This document shows, piece after piece, positions 1-10,841 of a DNA stretch of 64,000 bases. Location of the stretch: positions 1 through 64,000 of the forward strand of contig JAAXWQ010000001.1 of the NCBI GenBank assembly GCA_013335115.1, read 5' to 3'. Positions within the stretch are counted from its first letter, which is position 1, and each line of letters begins with the position of its first letter. Made by a program: the position numbers and the translations under genes. The notes beneath the pieces are model-generated. The model saw only the letters and a program-made list of their open reading frames with translations, ran no database searches and was not told where the DNA came from. The stretch comes from Chlorobiaceae bacterium. Lineage in GTDB: Bacteria > Bacteroidota > Chlorobiia > Chlorobiales > Chlorobiaceae.

Positions 1-127
1 TTGATTCGCTTCGCTCACCCGCAAGGGGCTTCCTCGCTTCGCTCGTCGTCTAAACTTCAGATACCAGTTTTGATTCGCTTCGCTCACCCGCAAGGGGCTT
101 CCTCGCTTCGCTCGTCGTCTAAACTTC
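1..127. repeat. Tandem 58-bp direct repeat (two copies)
   Basis: Two identical copies occupy 1-58 and 70-127, separated by an 11-bp spacer (period 69 bp). Each contains related short words (cttcgctc, gcttcgctcg) around a small CCGCAAGGGG core. The repeat lies just downstream of the minus-strand tRNA-Ser. The left edge is cut by the window, so further copies may exist. An open frame runs through it, but the protein would only be a translated repeat. Confidence 0.75.
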
Positions 128-221
128 CATCTGAAGTTTTCGAACCCTCCTTTCGGGTTCTCATCCCTCTCGTCTTGCCTTCTCAAAGCATTACAGAACG
201 ACAGGCTTTTCTCTTTCTTAC

Positions 222-312
222 TGGCGGAGAGGGAGGGATTCGAACCCTCGAGGGCTGTTACACCCTACCCGCTTTCCAGGCGAGCGCACTAGACCAACTA
301 TGCGACCTCTCC
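222..312 (-). tRNA. tRNA-Ser (anticodon GGA)
   Basis: On the minus strand a 7-bp acceptor stem pairs GGAGAGG (312-306) with CCTCTCC (232-226). It is followed by discriminator G and an encoded CCA (224-222). The anticodon loop is CTGGAAA, so the anticodon is GGA and reads UCC/UCU serine codons. The long variable arm (total about 91 nt) is typical of class II serine tRNAs. The T-arm GGTTCGAATCC is clear. It appears to be transcribed alone, divergent from guaB. Confidence 0.95.
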
Positions 313-501
313 GTTTCTATGGAGCGTCAATGTACAACGTATTTTCGTTTTTTAAAAACGTCATGCGCGGCGAGCGCTTAAATAATTGCATCCCTGATGG
401 AATTATCGGCTTATTTGGGGCCCTCATGAGCAGGTGGTCGTTGCCATTGCGGGCCCACTTTCGTAAATTGCCGGATTAATTTTTTGCCGCAATCTTTTTA
501 A

Positions 502-1998
<1,497 letters not shown>

Positions 1999-2013
1999 CA
2001 GCAGGTCCGATAC

Positions 2014-2049
2014 AAACAGAACAGCCCGGCTTGCCGGGCTGTTCTGTTT
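2014..2049. terminator. Bidirectional intrinsic terminator between guaB and bchT
   Basis: A perfect 16-bp inverted repeat (2014-2029 with 2034-2049) encloses a CTTG loop. The stem core is AGCCCGG/CCGGGCT and the flanks are A- and T-rich on both sides. It lies between the convergent guaB and bchT genes and can serve both strands. Confidence 0.9.
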
Positions 2050-2101
2050 GCAGGGAATATTCGTAGGGGCAGGCCCCTGTGCCTGCCCGCATTATTATCC
2101 A

Positions 2102-5100
2102 TTAATCATCAGCCATGCCTTCAAGGCGATCTTCCAGGTCAGCGTAGATCTCCTGCAGTTCGTTGATCATGTCCTGATCGGCTTTCCACATGCCCCTGCC
2201 ATGGGCCTCGAGCATCCTGCCGACGATGTTCTTGATCGCCTGCGGGTTCAACTCGGCGAGGCGTTCGCGCATGTTCGGGTCAAGCGCGTAGGTCTCGGCG
2301 GTCTTCTTGTAGACCCAGTCGTCGACGCTCTTGGTGACGGCATCCCAACCGAGCATGTAGGTCACGCGGTTACTGATCTCGCCGGCACCGCTGTGGCCGT
2401 GCTTGAGCATGCCCTCAAACCATTTCGGGTTCAGCAGCTTGGAACGGTACTCCACGCGCAACGACTTGTCGGCGTCATCAAGCTTGATGTCCGAGGTGAA
2501 GGACTCGACGTAGTTGAGCTTGATATCCGAGGTCTTGCTGTTCCTCCTGCGTGCGGCGAGCTGTAGCGACCCCGACGACGAGAAGTAGTGGTCGATGTCG
2601 GAAATACCGAACTCTGTGGAGTCCACCTGGTGCACGACGCGGTCGACTGAACCGAGCAGTTTCTGCAGGACCTCGGACTGCTTCTCACCCTTGCGGTTGC
2701 CGCCGTAGGCGCAGCTGTTGCGGCGGATGAAGAGGTCGTCAAGGTCGCTCTCGTTCTCCCATGCAGAATCCTCGATCATGTCGTCGACGTAGGTACCGTA
2801 AGCGCCCGGGGCCTGCGTGAACTGGCGCGAGGTGGCCGTCTCGAAGTCCATGCCTTCTGCCAGGGCCTCGTCGACATGCTTTTTGATGTAGTTCATGTCA
2901 TGCGGTTCGTTGGCCTTTGCCGCATCCTTGACCAGTTTGTCGAGCTGATCCATCAGGATGCCGAAGGCATCGCGGAAGATCGGGCTGAGCTGCATGAGCA
3001 CGTCGACGCGCGGACGGCGCAGCTTGTCGAGCGAGGTGAGGTTGTAGTGGCTGATCTTGCCGAAGGCGTCGTAGGCCGGTTCGGCACCCATGAGCCTGAT
3101 GACCACGGCCACCGCCTCACCTTTTGTCTTAATGGTGTCAAGTCCCCAGATCACCTCGGCGATGGTCTCGGGATAAACGCCATCGTTCTCGGCAAGGTGC
3201 TTGGCGATAAGTCCGTCGGCAATCTGGCTGCCACGCTTGAAGGCGGTTTCGGACGGGATGCGCCACGGGTCGATGGAGTGGATGTTGCGGCCCGAAGGCA
3301 GTACGTTCATGCCGTCCCTGACCAGGTCGCCGCCGGGGCCGGAAGGGATGTAACCTCCATTGAGAACCTTGACAAGGGCTTCCATCTCACCTTTGTTGTC
3401 GGAAAGTGCCTGGATCATCTGGCTCCCCTCCTGGATGATGCGCTGGATGAAGGGCACATCCTCCTGCGGGAGCTTGCTGCCTCCCGTGACCTGCTCGAAC
3501 ACCGACATCGGGTTCTTGCGGTCGAACATCACCAGCCTGACGAACTCCTTGCACGCCTCCTCAGCCCATTCGCGGAGTCGGATCGCCTCGTCATCGCCCT
3601 TGCGTGAGCGCGCCGTCAGCTCTTCGTAGCTGGCGAAGTGGCCGTTCCTGCCCGAGGTGGAGAGGAGGATGTAGGGCAGCGTGCGGCCGTTGTCCCCCCT
3701 GTTCTTGACGGTTTCGGTGATGGTGATGATCTGCGCGTCGATCGGGCTGGAATCGCCGAAGACGTGCAGCGAATTCGAGATAAGCCGGTTCTCGAGTTCG
3801 AGGATATAGATGTAGAGGCGGCTGACGAAATCCCCGAAAGCCTCGTCTGCTTTGCGCGGGCAGTCGTCGGTGAGGTTCAGCAGCTCGGCTTTGTCCATGA
3901 TCGCTTCCTGGACCGTTTCGATATCCTCGCTGATGTGGCCCTGGGCCTGCTGCCGCTCGCGATAGTCGGTGAGCAGGTCCTTGAGCGCGGGCAGCTCCTT
4001 GTAGAGGCCGGCCCTCGCCAGCGGAGGCACGACGTGCGATACCATGGTAGCCAGGCCGCGGCGCTTGGCGATGGTCGATTCGCTCGGGTTGTTGACCGGG
4101 TAGATGTAGAAGTGCGGGATCTCGCCAAGCAGGGCGTCGGGCCAGCAGTCGCCGGTCAGGCCGGTCTGCAGGCCGGGCATCCACTCGACGGAGCCGTGCA
4201 TGCCGACGTGTACCAGGGCCTGGGCGTCGAACTCGCGGCTCAGCCAGCGGTAGAAGGAGATGTACTGGTGGTGCGGGGTATTGGCCTTGTCGAAGAGCAG
4301 CTTCATCGGGTCGCCCTGCACGCCCATGCGCGGCTGGACGCCGATGTAGATGTTGCCGAAGCGCACGCCGCCGATGAACACCTCCTCGGTGCCACAGGGG
4401 ACGATCTCGCCCGGGAACGATCCCCAGCGCTCCTCGATCCGCTCGCGCTCATGGTAGGAGGCCAGCTCGTTGAACTTTTCCCTGCTGACCTTGATGGCGT
4501 CGGGCTTGTTCTGCATGATCTGATGGTCGGTCGCCCGGTCGAGCACCTCGAACAGCTTCTCGGGGCTTTCGGGCAGGGTGCCGACGTTGTACCCCTCTTT
4601 CTTGAGGCGCCCCAGGATCTGGAACAGCGTCCTGGGTACGTCGAGCAGCGCTGCGCTGGCCTTTTTGCCGAGTCCCGGCGGATAGTCGTAGACGACGAAG
4701 GCCACTTTCTTGTCCCTGTTCGGCGTGGCGCGTAGCCGCAGCCACTTCTTCGACATCAGCGCAAGCCTGTCGAGCCGCTCCTGCACGGTTTCGATCTTGC
4801 CGTCCTGCAACGCGCCGAGGATGATTGGCGAAATGGCGCCATCCATCTCCGGAATCGAGTAGGTGAAGGTCACCTGCATCGGGGAAACGCCGAGTTCGTG
4901 CCACGACTCGAAGTCCTGGATCAGCAGCGGCTGCGAAACGATGTAAGGCACATTGAGCTCGGTGAGGATCTCGTGACGCGCTTCAGCGGCGGTACCGGGC
5001 TTGGTCGAACCCGCAGGGCCGCCGACCAGGCCGAAGCCCATCATGTTGACGAGCAGGTCGAGTCCCTCCTTGACGAACCAGTCCCTGACGAGCACATGGC

Positions 5101-5926
5101 CTTCGACGCCCATGACGAACGCGGGATAGGCCGCGATGCCCTGTTTTTCGAGGGTCCGGATGGTGTTGTCGATGTAGGTCTTCTCCTGCAGGAGGTGCTT
5201 GCGGAAAAAGAGCAGGGCCACCTTCTGCGACTTGTCGAAGTTGATGCCACGCTTCTTTGACCAGGCCTTGAAACTTTTGAGGTCCTTGAAGTAAGCCGGG
5301 GCGTCGGGATGGTAGAGGCCCATGTTCGGCACGTCGACGATCGGATCGACCTTGACGTCAACCTGGAAATACTCCCTCAGGATGAGGCGGAACATGTTGG
5401 CGATATTCTCGGGGGTCGGCTGCAGCCAGTAGGAGTAGACCATCAGCCAGTTCTTGAAATCCTTGGCCTTGTTGGGCACCAGCGGCAGGATGGTCCTCAT
5501 GATTTTCATGAGCTTCATGTAGCCGTAAAGCGCGTCCTCGTCGCGGCCGTGGACCAGCATCTTGGCGATCTTCTTGACCATGTCGGGCATGCCGGACTTG
5601 CCTTCGCTGACGGCGTAGCTACCGACCTTGGTCAGTGCCATGGCCTCGGGCATGGATTCGAAGATGAAGATGGTCTTTTCGTTGGTCCCCTGTTCGAGTT
5701 GCTCCTTGAACCAGTCGATCTGCTCCTTGAAGTTGATCATGCTCATGAACACGCAGTCAGCTTCGCGGATGGCTGTCGCAGCTTCGGGATTCTGTTTTTC
5801 GAGATCGACGTCACTCAGCTGCACAAGGTCAGCGTCCTTTTCGATCATCCCCTTGATTTTCTTCCAGAGACCGGCGTTATACTGCTCCAGACCGACGATT
5901 GCCGTGATTTTACGACGAGTTGCCAT
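2102..5926 (-). CDS. bchT: Magnesium chelatase subunit H (BchT-type paralogue)
   Basis: This is the large porphyrin-binding subunit of Mg-chelatase, which inserts Mg2+ into protoporphyrin IX at the branch to (bacterio)chlorophyll. At 1274 residues it is the normal size for BchH/ChlH/CobN-type proteins. CobN/Mg-chelatase signatures run through the protein, for example VHVGMHGSVEWMPG and the C-terminal EAHGRGMW. Green sulfur bacteria carry three H paralogues (BchH, BchS, BchT). The one next to bchD and bchI in Chlorobaculum tepidum is BchT, so that name is chosen by synteny; automated annotation would say bchH. It follows bchD on the same strand after a 155-bp gap that contains a hairpin, so it may be expressed at a different level from bchID. 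Family certain; paralogue name likely. Confidence 0.93.
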   Translation of the reverse strand: MATRRKITAIVGLEQYNAGLWKKIKGMIEKDADLVQLSDVDLEKQNPEAATAIREADCVFMSMINFKEQIDWFKEQLEQGTNEKTIFIFESMPEAMALTKVGSYAVSEGKSGMPDMVKKIAKMLVHGRDEDALYGYMKLMKIMRTILPLVPNKAKDFKNWLMVYSYWLQPTPENIANMFRLILREYFQVDVKVDPIVDVPNMGLYHPDAPAYFKDLKSFKAWSKKRGINFDKSQKVALLFFRKHLLQEKTYIDNTIRTLEKQGIAAYPAFVMGVEGHVLVRDWFVKEGLDLLVNMMGFGLVGGPAGSTKPGTAAEARHEILTELNVPYIVSQPLLIQDFESWHELGVSPMQVTFTYSIPEMDGAISPIILGALQDGKIETVQERLDRLALMSKKWLRLRATPNRDKKVAFVVYDYPPGLGKKASAALLDVPRTLFQILGRLKKEGYNVGTLPESPEKLFEVLDRATDHQIMQNKPDAIKVSREKFNELASYHERERIEERWGSFPGEIVPCGTEEVFIGGVRFGNIYIGVQPRMGVQGDPMKLLFDKANTPHHQYISFYRWLSREFDAQALVHVGMHGSVEWMPGLQTGLTGDCWPDALLGEIPHFYIYPVNNPSESTIAKRRGLATMVSHVVPPLARAGLYKELPALKDLLTDYRERQQAQGHISEDIETVQEAIMDKAELLNLTDDCPRKADEAFGDFVSRLYIYILELENRLISNSLHVFGDSSPIDAQIITITETVKNRGDNGRTLPYILLSTSGRNGHFASYEELTARSRKGDDEAIRLREWAEEACKEFVRLVMFDRKNPMSVFEQVTGGSKLPQEDVPFIQRIIQEGSQMIQALSDNKGEMEALVKVLNGGYIPSGPGGDLVRDGMNVLPSGRNIHSIDPWRIPSETAFKRGSQIADGLIAKHLAENDGVYPETIAEVIWGLDTIKTKGEAVAVVIRLMGAEPAYDAFGKISHYNLTSLDKLRRPRVDVLMQLSPIFRDAFGILMDQLDKLVKDAAKANEPHDMNYIKKHVDEALAEGMDFETATSRQFTQAPGAYGTYVDDMIEDSAWENESDLDDLFIRRNSCAYGGNRKGEKQSEVLQKLLGSVDRVVHQVDSTEFGISDIDHYFSSSGSLQLAARRRNSKTSDIKLNYVESFTSDIKLDDADKSLRVEYRSKLLNPKWFEGMLKHGHSGAGEISNRVTYMLGWDAVTKSVDDWVYKKTAETYALDPNMRERLAELNPQAIKNIVGRMLEAHGRGMWKADQDMINELQEIYADLEDRLEGMADD

Positions 5927-5998
5927 AATGATACTAATCTATTGGCATTGATGGAATACCGCGTGCCGACCACATATCGGAATACACGTGTAAGATGA

Positions 5999-6012
5999 TA
6001 TACAAATGTATA
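5999..6012. promoter_or_regulatory. Palindromic A/T-rich site in the bchT leader
   Basis: The inverted repeat TATAC-AAAT-GTATA lies 73 bp upstream of the bchT start, between the bchD-bchT hairpin and the coding sequence. It could be an operator or part of a -10 region for an internal bchT promoter. Only the symmetry and position support this. Confidence 0.3.
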
Positions 6013-6036
6013 AAAGGCGCAATTAATTCCGAAGAA

Positions 6037-6067
6037 ATCATTTGCCGGTAAAGCACCGGCAAATGAT
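6037..6067 (-). terminator. Intercistronic hairpin between bchD and bchT
   Basis: A perfect 13-bp stem (6037-6049 with 6055-6067) encloses a 5-nt loop and sits 15 bp past the bchD stop. On the minus strand it is followed by a short TTTCTT run. It fits a partial terminator or mRNA-stabilising hairpin that would separate bchID expression from bchT. Confidence 0.65.
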
Positions 6068-6081
6068 ATATGAGAATGGGG

Positions 6082-7935
6082 TCAGCTGAGGGCGGCTTCG
6101 ACAATCTGTTCGGCCTTGGCGTTGGGAAGGTAGAAATACCTGCCGCCGAGCTTCTGCGCCAGCTTCGGCGCCTCGCCCCTCGAAAGGTAGTTCATCTGGG
6201 TATCGATCACGATGGAGGCGACGCCGTCCGCCTGGATGGAGAGGGCGATCGCTTCGATCTCCTTCTCGAGCTCCTCCTTGGGGGCCTTCTCGGCGTTCGG
6301 TTCGTAGGATGCCTGCAAAGGGATGTTGCCCCTGCCGTCGGTGATCATGACGAACATGATCTGGGAAATGCCCTTGGTGCGGGCCAGCTTGGCGGTCTCC
6401 CAGCCGGTGAACAGCGCTGAGGCCAGCGGGGTCCCACCACCCGTCGGCAGCACGTCCAGCTCCCGCTTGGCGCGGTCGACGCTCTGCGAAGGAGGCAGCA
6501 GCACCTGTGCCGATTTTCCCCTGAACGAGATCAGGGCGACCTGGTCGCGGTGCACGTAGGCGTTCTGGAGCAGGCTCGCCACGGCGCCCTTGGCCTGGCG
6601 CATGCGGTTCAGGGCCATCGATCCCGAGGCGTCCACCATGAAGATGAAGAGCGTTCCCGACTTGTCGCGGAACTTCTTGATCTTGACGTCCTCCTTGTTG
6701 ATGATGAGGGCGCCGGTCTTGATGCCCTTTTTGCGCTTCTCTTCCTTGCGGGTAGCCTGCCACGGGGCTGCCGAGATCAGGGTCGGGATCAGGGCGACCT
6801 TGCCGCTCTTCATCTCACCCTCCTGGGCGCGCACGAAGCGGCCACGGCGGTTGTTCAGCGCTTCGCCACGGCTTCCGGACTTTGCCTTCTTCTTGGAGGC
6901 GAGCGAGATGTTGAGGATGTTGTCCGGGAGTTCGGTCTCCATAGCCTCCATCATGAGCTCCTCGATCATGTCGGGGGTCTCCTCCTGCTCCTCTTCCGCA
7001 TCGGCGTCCGGGGTGTCTGCCGGTGCCTCCTCGTCCTCGGCCTCGGTCTCTTCCGGCGGCGGAGGTTCATCCGGCCCCTGCATCTCCTCCTCGGCCGCCT
7101 CGCGCTCCGGCATGCGGGTCGCACGAGGGACGAGCACGAGCTTGACGGCGAGCTTCAGGTCCTCGTCGTCCACCTCGGTGCGCTGGGCAAGCGCTGCGCT
7201 GGCGATGGCGCACCTGATCGAGAAAATGTCCACGCGGTTGCCCTCGACGCCGAGGCTGATGGCCGTCTGGATGAGCCCCTTGATCTGCTCCTTGGTCATG
7301 GAGACGTTCGGCAGCTGGACGCGTGCGGCCTCGATGAGGCCCCTGAGCATGCGCAGCTCGTCCTGGGTGTCCTCGGAATTGCGCTCGCCGAGCACCGTGC
7401 TGACAATCTTCTTGCGGGCACGGTAGTCATTCTGCGTCGCAAACGGCACGATGATGCCGACCCGGTCGAGCAGGCCCATGCGTACTTCGCCGTCGCTCGG
7501 GTCATAGGTGCCGACCAGCATGAAGTCCGCCGGGTGCACCTCGCTGAGGCCTTCGCGTTCGACGATGACCGCGCCGCGTGACATGGCATCCATGATGTGC
7601 GATACGGCCGAGCTGTCGAGCAGGCTGAGCGAATCGACGTAGAGTACCCCCTTGTGCGCCTTTGAGAGCACGCCGTGCTGCACGACGCGCAGGCCGGTCG
7701 CCAGGGTAGCTTCGAGGTCGACGCCGCCGATAAGGCGGTCTTCGGTCACGTTCAGCGGAAGATCCACGAAGGGAGTGCCTTCGGGAAGGATGTCCGCGAA
7801 TGCCCTCGCCAGCGTCGACTTGCCGGACCCGACGGCCGACGGGATAACGACGCCGCAAAGGGAGGGATCGACGGCCAGCAGCATGAGCGCCTGCTTGGCC
7901 AGATCCATTCCTACGATATCGGTAAATGCTATCAT
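6082..7935 (-). CDS. bchD: Magnesium chelatase ATPase subunit D
   Basis: BchD forms the AAA+ platform with BchI that drives Mg2+ insertion by the H subunit. The 617-residue product has an N-terminal AAA+ module (about 1-260), a long acidic proline-rich linker (about 275-325, runs of Glu, Asp and Pro), and a C-terminal von Willebrand A domain. The VWA MIDAS motif DASGS is at 435-439, with supporting GGGTPL near 500 and ITDGRG near 532. Many D subunits have a degenerate P-loop, but here GSGKST (36-41) looks intact. The start codon overlaps the bchI stop (ATGA at 7932-7935), indicating translational coupling. The bchT gene lies downstream. Confidence 0.95.
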   Translation of the reverse strand: MIAFTDIVGMDLAKQALMLLAVDPSLCGVVIPSAVGSGKSTLARAFADILPEGTPFVDLPLNVTEDRLIGGVDLEATLATGLRVVQHGVLSKAHKGVLYVDSLSLLDSSAVSHIMDAMSRGAVIVEREGLSEVHPADFMLVGTYDPSDGEVRMGLLDRVGIIVPFATQNDYRARKKIVSTVLGERNSEDTQDELRMLRGLIEAARVQLPNVSMTKEQIKGLIQTAISLGVEGNRVDIFSIRCAIASAALAQRTEVDDEDLKLAVKLVLVPRATRMPEREAAEEEMQGPDEPPPPEETEAEDEEAPADTPDADAEEEQEETPDMIEELMMEAMETELPDNILNISLASKKKAKSGSRGEALNNRRGRFVRAQEGEMKSGKVALIPTLISAAPWQATRKEEKRKKGIKTGALIINKEDVKIKKFRDKSGTLFIFMVDASGSMALNRMRQAKGAVASLLQNAYVHRDQVALISFRGKSAQVLLPPSQSVDRAKRELDVLPTGGGTPLASALFTGWETAKLARTKGISQIMFVMITDGRGNIPLQASYEPNAEKAPKEELEKEIEAIALSIQADGVASIVIDTQMNYLSRGEAPKLAQKLGGRYFYLPNAKAEQIVEAALS

Positions 7936-9152
7936 GCTGCTGCTTCGCCTTCTCCCAGGACTTTTGCAAGTTCGCGTTCGATCTTCTCACCGGCGTCGAC
8001 CGTCTCAAGCGGATCCTTGCGGAGGCGGTGGCGCAGGCAAAGGCCGGCGACCTCCTTCACATGGGCCATGGTGACCGTCGTCTTGCCCAGGTATGCGGCA
8101 TAGGCGTGGGCGGTACGGGTGATGGTCAGCTCGCCGCGGTGGCCGTCGATGCCGAGGTTCATGCAGAGCCTGGCGATGTCGGTCAGCACCTTGTCGTCCA
8201 TCGTCACCTGGGGCAGGAGATCCTGGGCTGCGACGATCTTCTTCTGCAGCTTCTGCTGGTCGCGGGTGACCTTCTTGACGTAGGATTCCGGATCCTCGTC
8301 GTATTCGCGGCGGCGCTTGACGATCTCGACCCTCTTGGCGACGTCGTTGATGGTGATGATTCGGGCGTGCAGGCCGAAACGGTCGAGCAGCTGCGGCCTG
8401 AGTTCACCCTCTTCGGGGTTGCCGGAGCCGACAAGCACGAAACGGGCAGGGTGGCGGATGCTGATACCTTCGCGTTCGACCACGTTCTTGCCGCTGGCGG
8501 CCACGTCGAGGAGCACGTCGACGAGGTGGTCGTCGAGCAGGTTGACCTCGTCGATATAAAGGAAGCCGCGGTTGGACTGGGCAAGCAGGCCGGGCTCGAA
8601 GGCCTTGACGCCGCTGGTGAGCGCCTTTTCGATATCGATGGTTCCGCAGACGCGGTCTTCGGTGGCGCCGAGCGGAAGGTCGACCACCGGGACGGGGATC
8701 ATCTCGGTCTTGACCTCTTCGGGATTGATGGCCGGGGTGCCCTTCTTGCCGCTCTCAGCCTCGACGTACTGCTCGACGGTACGGTTGTAGATATCGTCCT
8801 TGACTCGCGGAATGAGCGGGAGCACTTCAGCGAGCGCCCTGACCGTGGTGCTCTTGCCGGTGCCGCGGTGACCCATGACCAGAACGCCGCCGATCCTCGG
8901 ATCGATGATGTTCAGGATAAGGCTGAGCTTCATCTCCTCCTGGCCGACGATGGCAGTGAAAGGGAACGCCATTGCCGACTTCTTCTTCGAAGATGCCTTT
9001 TTCGCTTCAGGGGTTGCCGTTACCTTCGCCGGGGCGGTTGCCTTTGCCTTGGAAGGAGCAGCAGCCTTGGCTTTGGCCGGAGCGGCCGCCTTGGCAGGTG
9101 CAGCTGCCTTGGAGGAAGAGGTCTTCTTCGCAGCTTTCACAGTCTGGGTCAT
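7932..9152 (-). CDS. bchI: Magnesium chelatase ATPase subunit I
   Basis: BchI is the AAA+ ATPase of Mg-chelatase. The family core begins at Met61 (MAFPFTAIVGQE). Walker A GHRGTGKS is at 94-101, Walker B LYIDEVN near 198-204, and a sensor-like VGSGNPEEG follows. The first 60 residues are an unusual tail built almost only of Ala, Lys, Pro, Ser and Thr, resembling histone-H1-like basic tails. An internal start at 8972 would remove it, but the tail keeps an open frame, so the upstream start is kept. It is the first gene of the bchI-bchD pair, and its stop overlaps the bchD start. No strong Shine-Dalgarno is visible at 9152. Confidence 0.93.
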   Translation of the reverse strand: MTQTVKAAKKTSSSKAAAPAKAAAPAKAKAAAPSKAKATAPAKVTATPEAKKASSKKKSAMAFPFTAIVGQEEMKLSLILNIIDPRIGGVLVMGHRGTGKSTTVRALAEVLPLIPRVKDDIYNRTVEQYVEAESGKKGTPAINPEEVKTEMIPVPVVDLPLGATEDRVCGTIDIEKALTSGVKAFEPGLLAQSNRGFLYIDEVNLLDDHLVDVLLDVAASGKNVVEREGISIRHPARFVLVGSGNPEEGELRPQLLDRFGLHARIITINDVAKRVEIVKRRREYDEDPESYVKKVTRDQQKLQKKIVAAQDLLPQVTMDDKVLTDIARLCMNLGIDGHRGELTITRTAHAYAAYLGKTTVTMAHVKEVAGLCLRHRLRKDPLETVDAGEKIERELAKVLGEGEAAA

Positions 9153-9334
9153 AGTAGGATTGGATGGTTGATACCCGGCCCGGGACCTGCAGAGTTACTC
9201 GGCTTGCCCGGCTGAGGCTTGCTTGGTTGAGAACAAAATTCAACAATGAATCCTGAATTTATGCTTTTGGCATAGAGATAACAAACGCTTTTCACGATTG
9301 TTCCATGGAGCAATGCGGGTAGGGCCCGCCGGCC

Positions 9335-10729
9335 TCACCCGGCGGACTGCATGGCGTTGAACGCCGCCTCCCTGACGGTCTCGGAAAGCGTCGGGTGCGC
9401 GTGCACCGTCCTGACGATATCTGCCGCACTCATGCCGAACCTGCAGGCCAGCCCGAGCTCGCCGATCAGCTCGACGGCGTCATGGCCGATCAGGTGGCCA
9501 CCGAGCATGCGGCCGGTCGCTGCATCGAACACCAGCTTGACCATCCCCTCGAGTTGGCCGAAAGCGTTCGCTTTCCCCGAAGCGGCAAAGAGGGATCGGC
9601 CGATCCGCACCTCACGTCCGGACTTCACGGCGGCCTCTTCGGAGAGGCCGATCGAGGCTACCGAAGGCTGGGCGTAGACGCATCGGGGGATGAAGGCCTC
9701 GTCGAGGGGCTCGGGGGAGCCACCAACGATGGCCTCGACCGCGATCGACGCTTCGGCTGAAGCCTTGTGGGCGAGCAGCATGCCCCCGCGCACGTCCCCT
9801 ATGGCGTAGATGCCGGGAACGCTGGTCCGGCAGGATGCATCGGTGGTGATGAAGCCGCGATCGGTGGCCACGCCCGCCGCCTCCAGCCCGATGCCTTCGA
9901 TCGACCCGGTCACCCCGATGGCCACCAGCAGGTAATCGGCTTCGGCATGCTTCGCCTCCGACCCTTCGATGGCGATGTCGGCCGTAACGCCGGATTCCCC
10001 TCGCCGGACCTCCGCGACGCGCGCCCCGCAGAGCACGGTGATGCCCGCTTTTTCGAACGACCGACGCAGGATTCCGGAAACCTCCGCATCCTCGGGCGGC
10101 AACAGGCGCGGCATCATCTCGACAATGGTCACCTTCGCACCGGCCTTCGCATAGAACCAGGCCATCTCGACGCCGATCGCCCCGCCTCCGACGACGATCA
10201 TCGACGACGGCACCTCCTTCATGATGAGCGCCTCCCTGCTGGTGATCACCCGGTTCCCGTCGGGTTCGAGGCCCGGAAGCGCCCTCGGATGCGCGCCAGT
10301 GGCCAGGATGAGGTTGCGGGCCTCGACCGTCGAGGCCGACCCGTCGGCGGCGGTGACGCGTATGGCGGTGCCGCCGCAAAGCACGGCATCCCCATTCAGG
10401 ACCTCGACACCCGCCTTGCGGAGCATGTAGCCGACCGCCTTCGAGCTCTTCAGGGCGACGTTCCTGCTTCGCTTGACGGCTTGCGCGATATCGAACGATA
10501 CGCCGGTGGCGGCGACGCCGAACGATGACGGGTCCTTCACGAGTTCGTAGACTTCGGCGCTCCTGAGCAGCGCCTTGGTGGGAATGCACCCCCAATTGAC
10601 GCAGACGCCGCCGAGCGGCCCTTTTTCGACGAGGCACACCTTCATGCCGTGTCGGGCTGCGTGGAGGGCCGCCTCGTAGCCTCCGGGGCCGGAGCCGATG
10701 ACGGCGAGATCGAATGGTGCGTTGCCCAT
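9335..10729 (-). CDS. lpdA: Dihydrolipoamide dehydrogenase (E3)
   Basis: This FAD/NAD-linked disulfide oxidoreductase reoxidises dihydrolipoyl groups of 2-oxoacid dehydrogenase or glycine cleavage complexes. FAD-binding GSGPGG is at residues 12-17. The redox disulfide is Cys43/Cys48 in GVCVNWGCIPTKAL, and a second nucleotide-binding fold has GGGAIGVEMA. The C-terminal dimer domain ends with the catalytic VHAHPTLSE. The open frame extends to 10939, but that extension has no family character and overlaps the rluD-type gene. Starting at 10729 gives 464 residues with AGGAG 12 nt upstream; 10750 is the alternative start. No E1 or E2 gene is adjacent. Confidence 0.93.
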   Translation of the reverse strand: MGNAPFDLAVIGSGPGGYEAALHAARHGMKVCLVEKGPLGGVCVNWGCIPTKALLRSAEVYELVKDPSSFGVAATGVSFDIAQAVKRSRNVALKSSKAVGYMLRKAGVEVLNGDAVLCGGTAIRVTAADGSASTVEARNLILATGAHPRALPGLEPDGNRVITSREALIMKEVPSSMIVVGGGAIGVEMAWFYAKAGAKVTIVEMMPRLLPPEDAEVSGILRRSFEKAGITVLCGARVAEVRRGESGVTADIAIEGSEAKHAEADYLLVAIGVTGSIEGIGLEAAGVATDRGFITTDASCRTSVPGIYAIGDVRGGMLLAHKASAEASIAVEAIVGGSPEPLDEAFIPRCVYAQPSVASIGLSEEAAVKSGREVRIGRSLFAASGKANAFGQLEGMVKLVFDAATGRMLGGHLIGHDAVELIGELGLACRFGMSAADIVRTVHAHPTLSETVREAAFNAMQSAG

Positions 10730-10773
10730 GGCTGCTACAGGCTCCTGCATATGGCTTTGCGTTTGGATTATGG

Positions 10774-10800
10774 TTGCTACGGGCGATTGTTTGTTATATT
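10774..10800 (+). promoter_or_regulatory. Possible sigma-70 promoter for the pseudouridine synthase gene
   Basis: TTGCTA (10774-10779) and TATATT (10795-10800) are separated by 15 bp in the divergent lpdA/rluD gap, about 40 bp before the ATG. The spacer is short, so this is only a candidate. Confidence 0.3.
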
Positions 10801-10841
10801 GCCTCGGGTGCCGGGACACGGGCGCCTTTTTTTTTACGTAG

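Noticed and set aside
1-127. CRISPR array
   Set aside because: Only two long units with an 11-bp spacer are present, and no cas genes are nearby.
2876-3607. Long plus-strand open frame opposite bchT
   Set aside because: It is an antisense shadow of bchT in G+C-rich DNA, with no family motifs or ribosome binding site.
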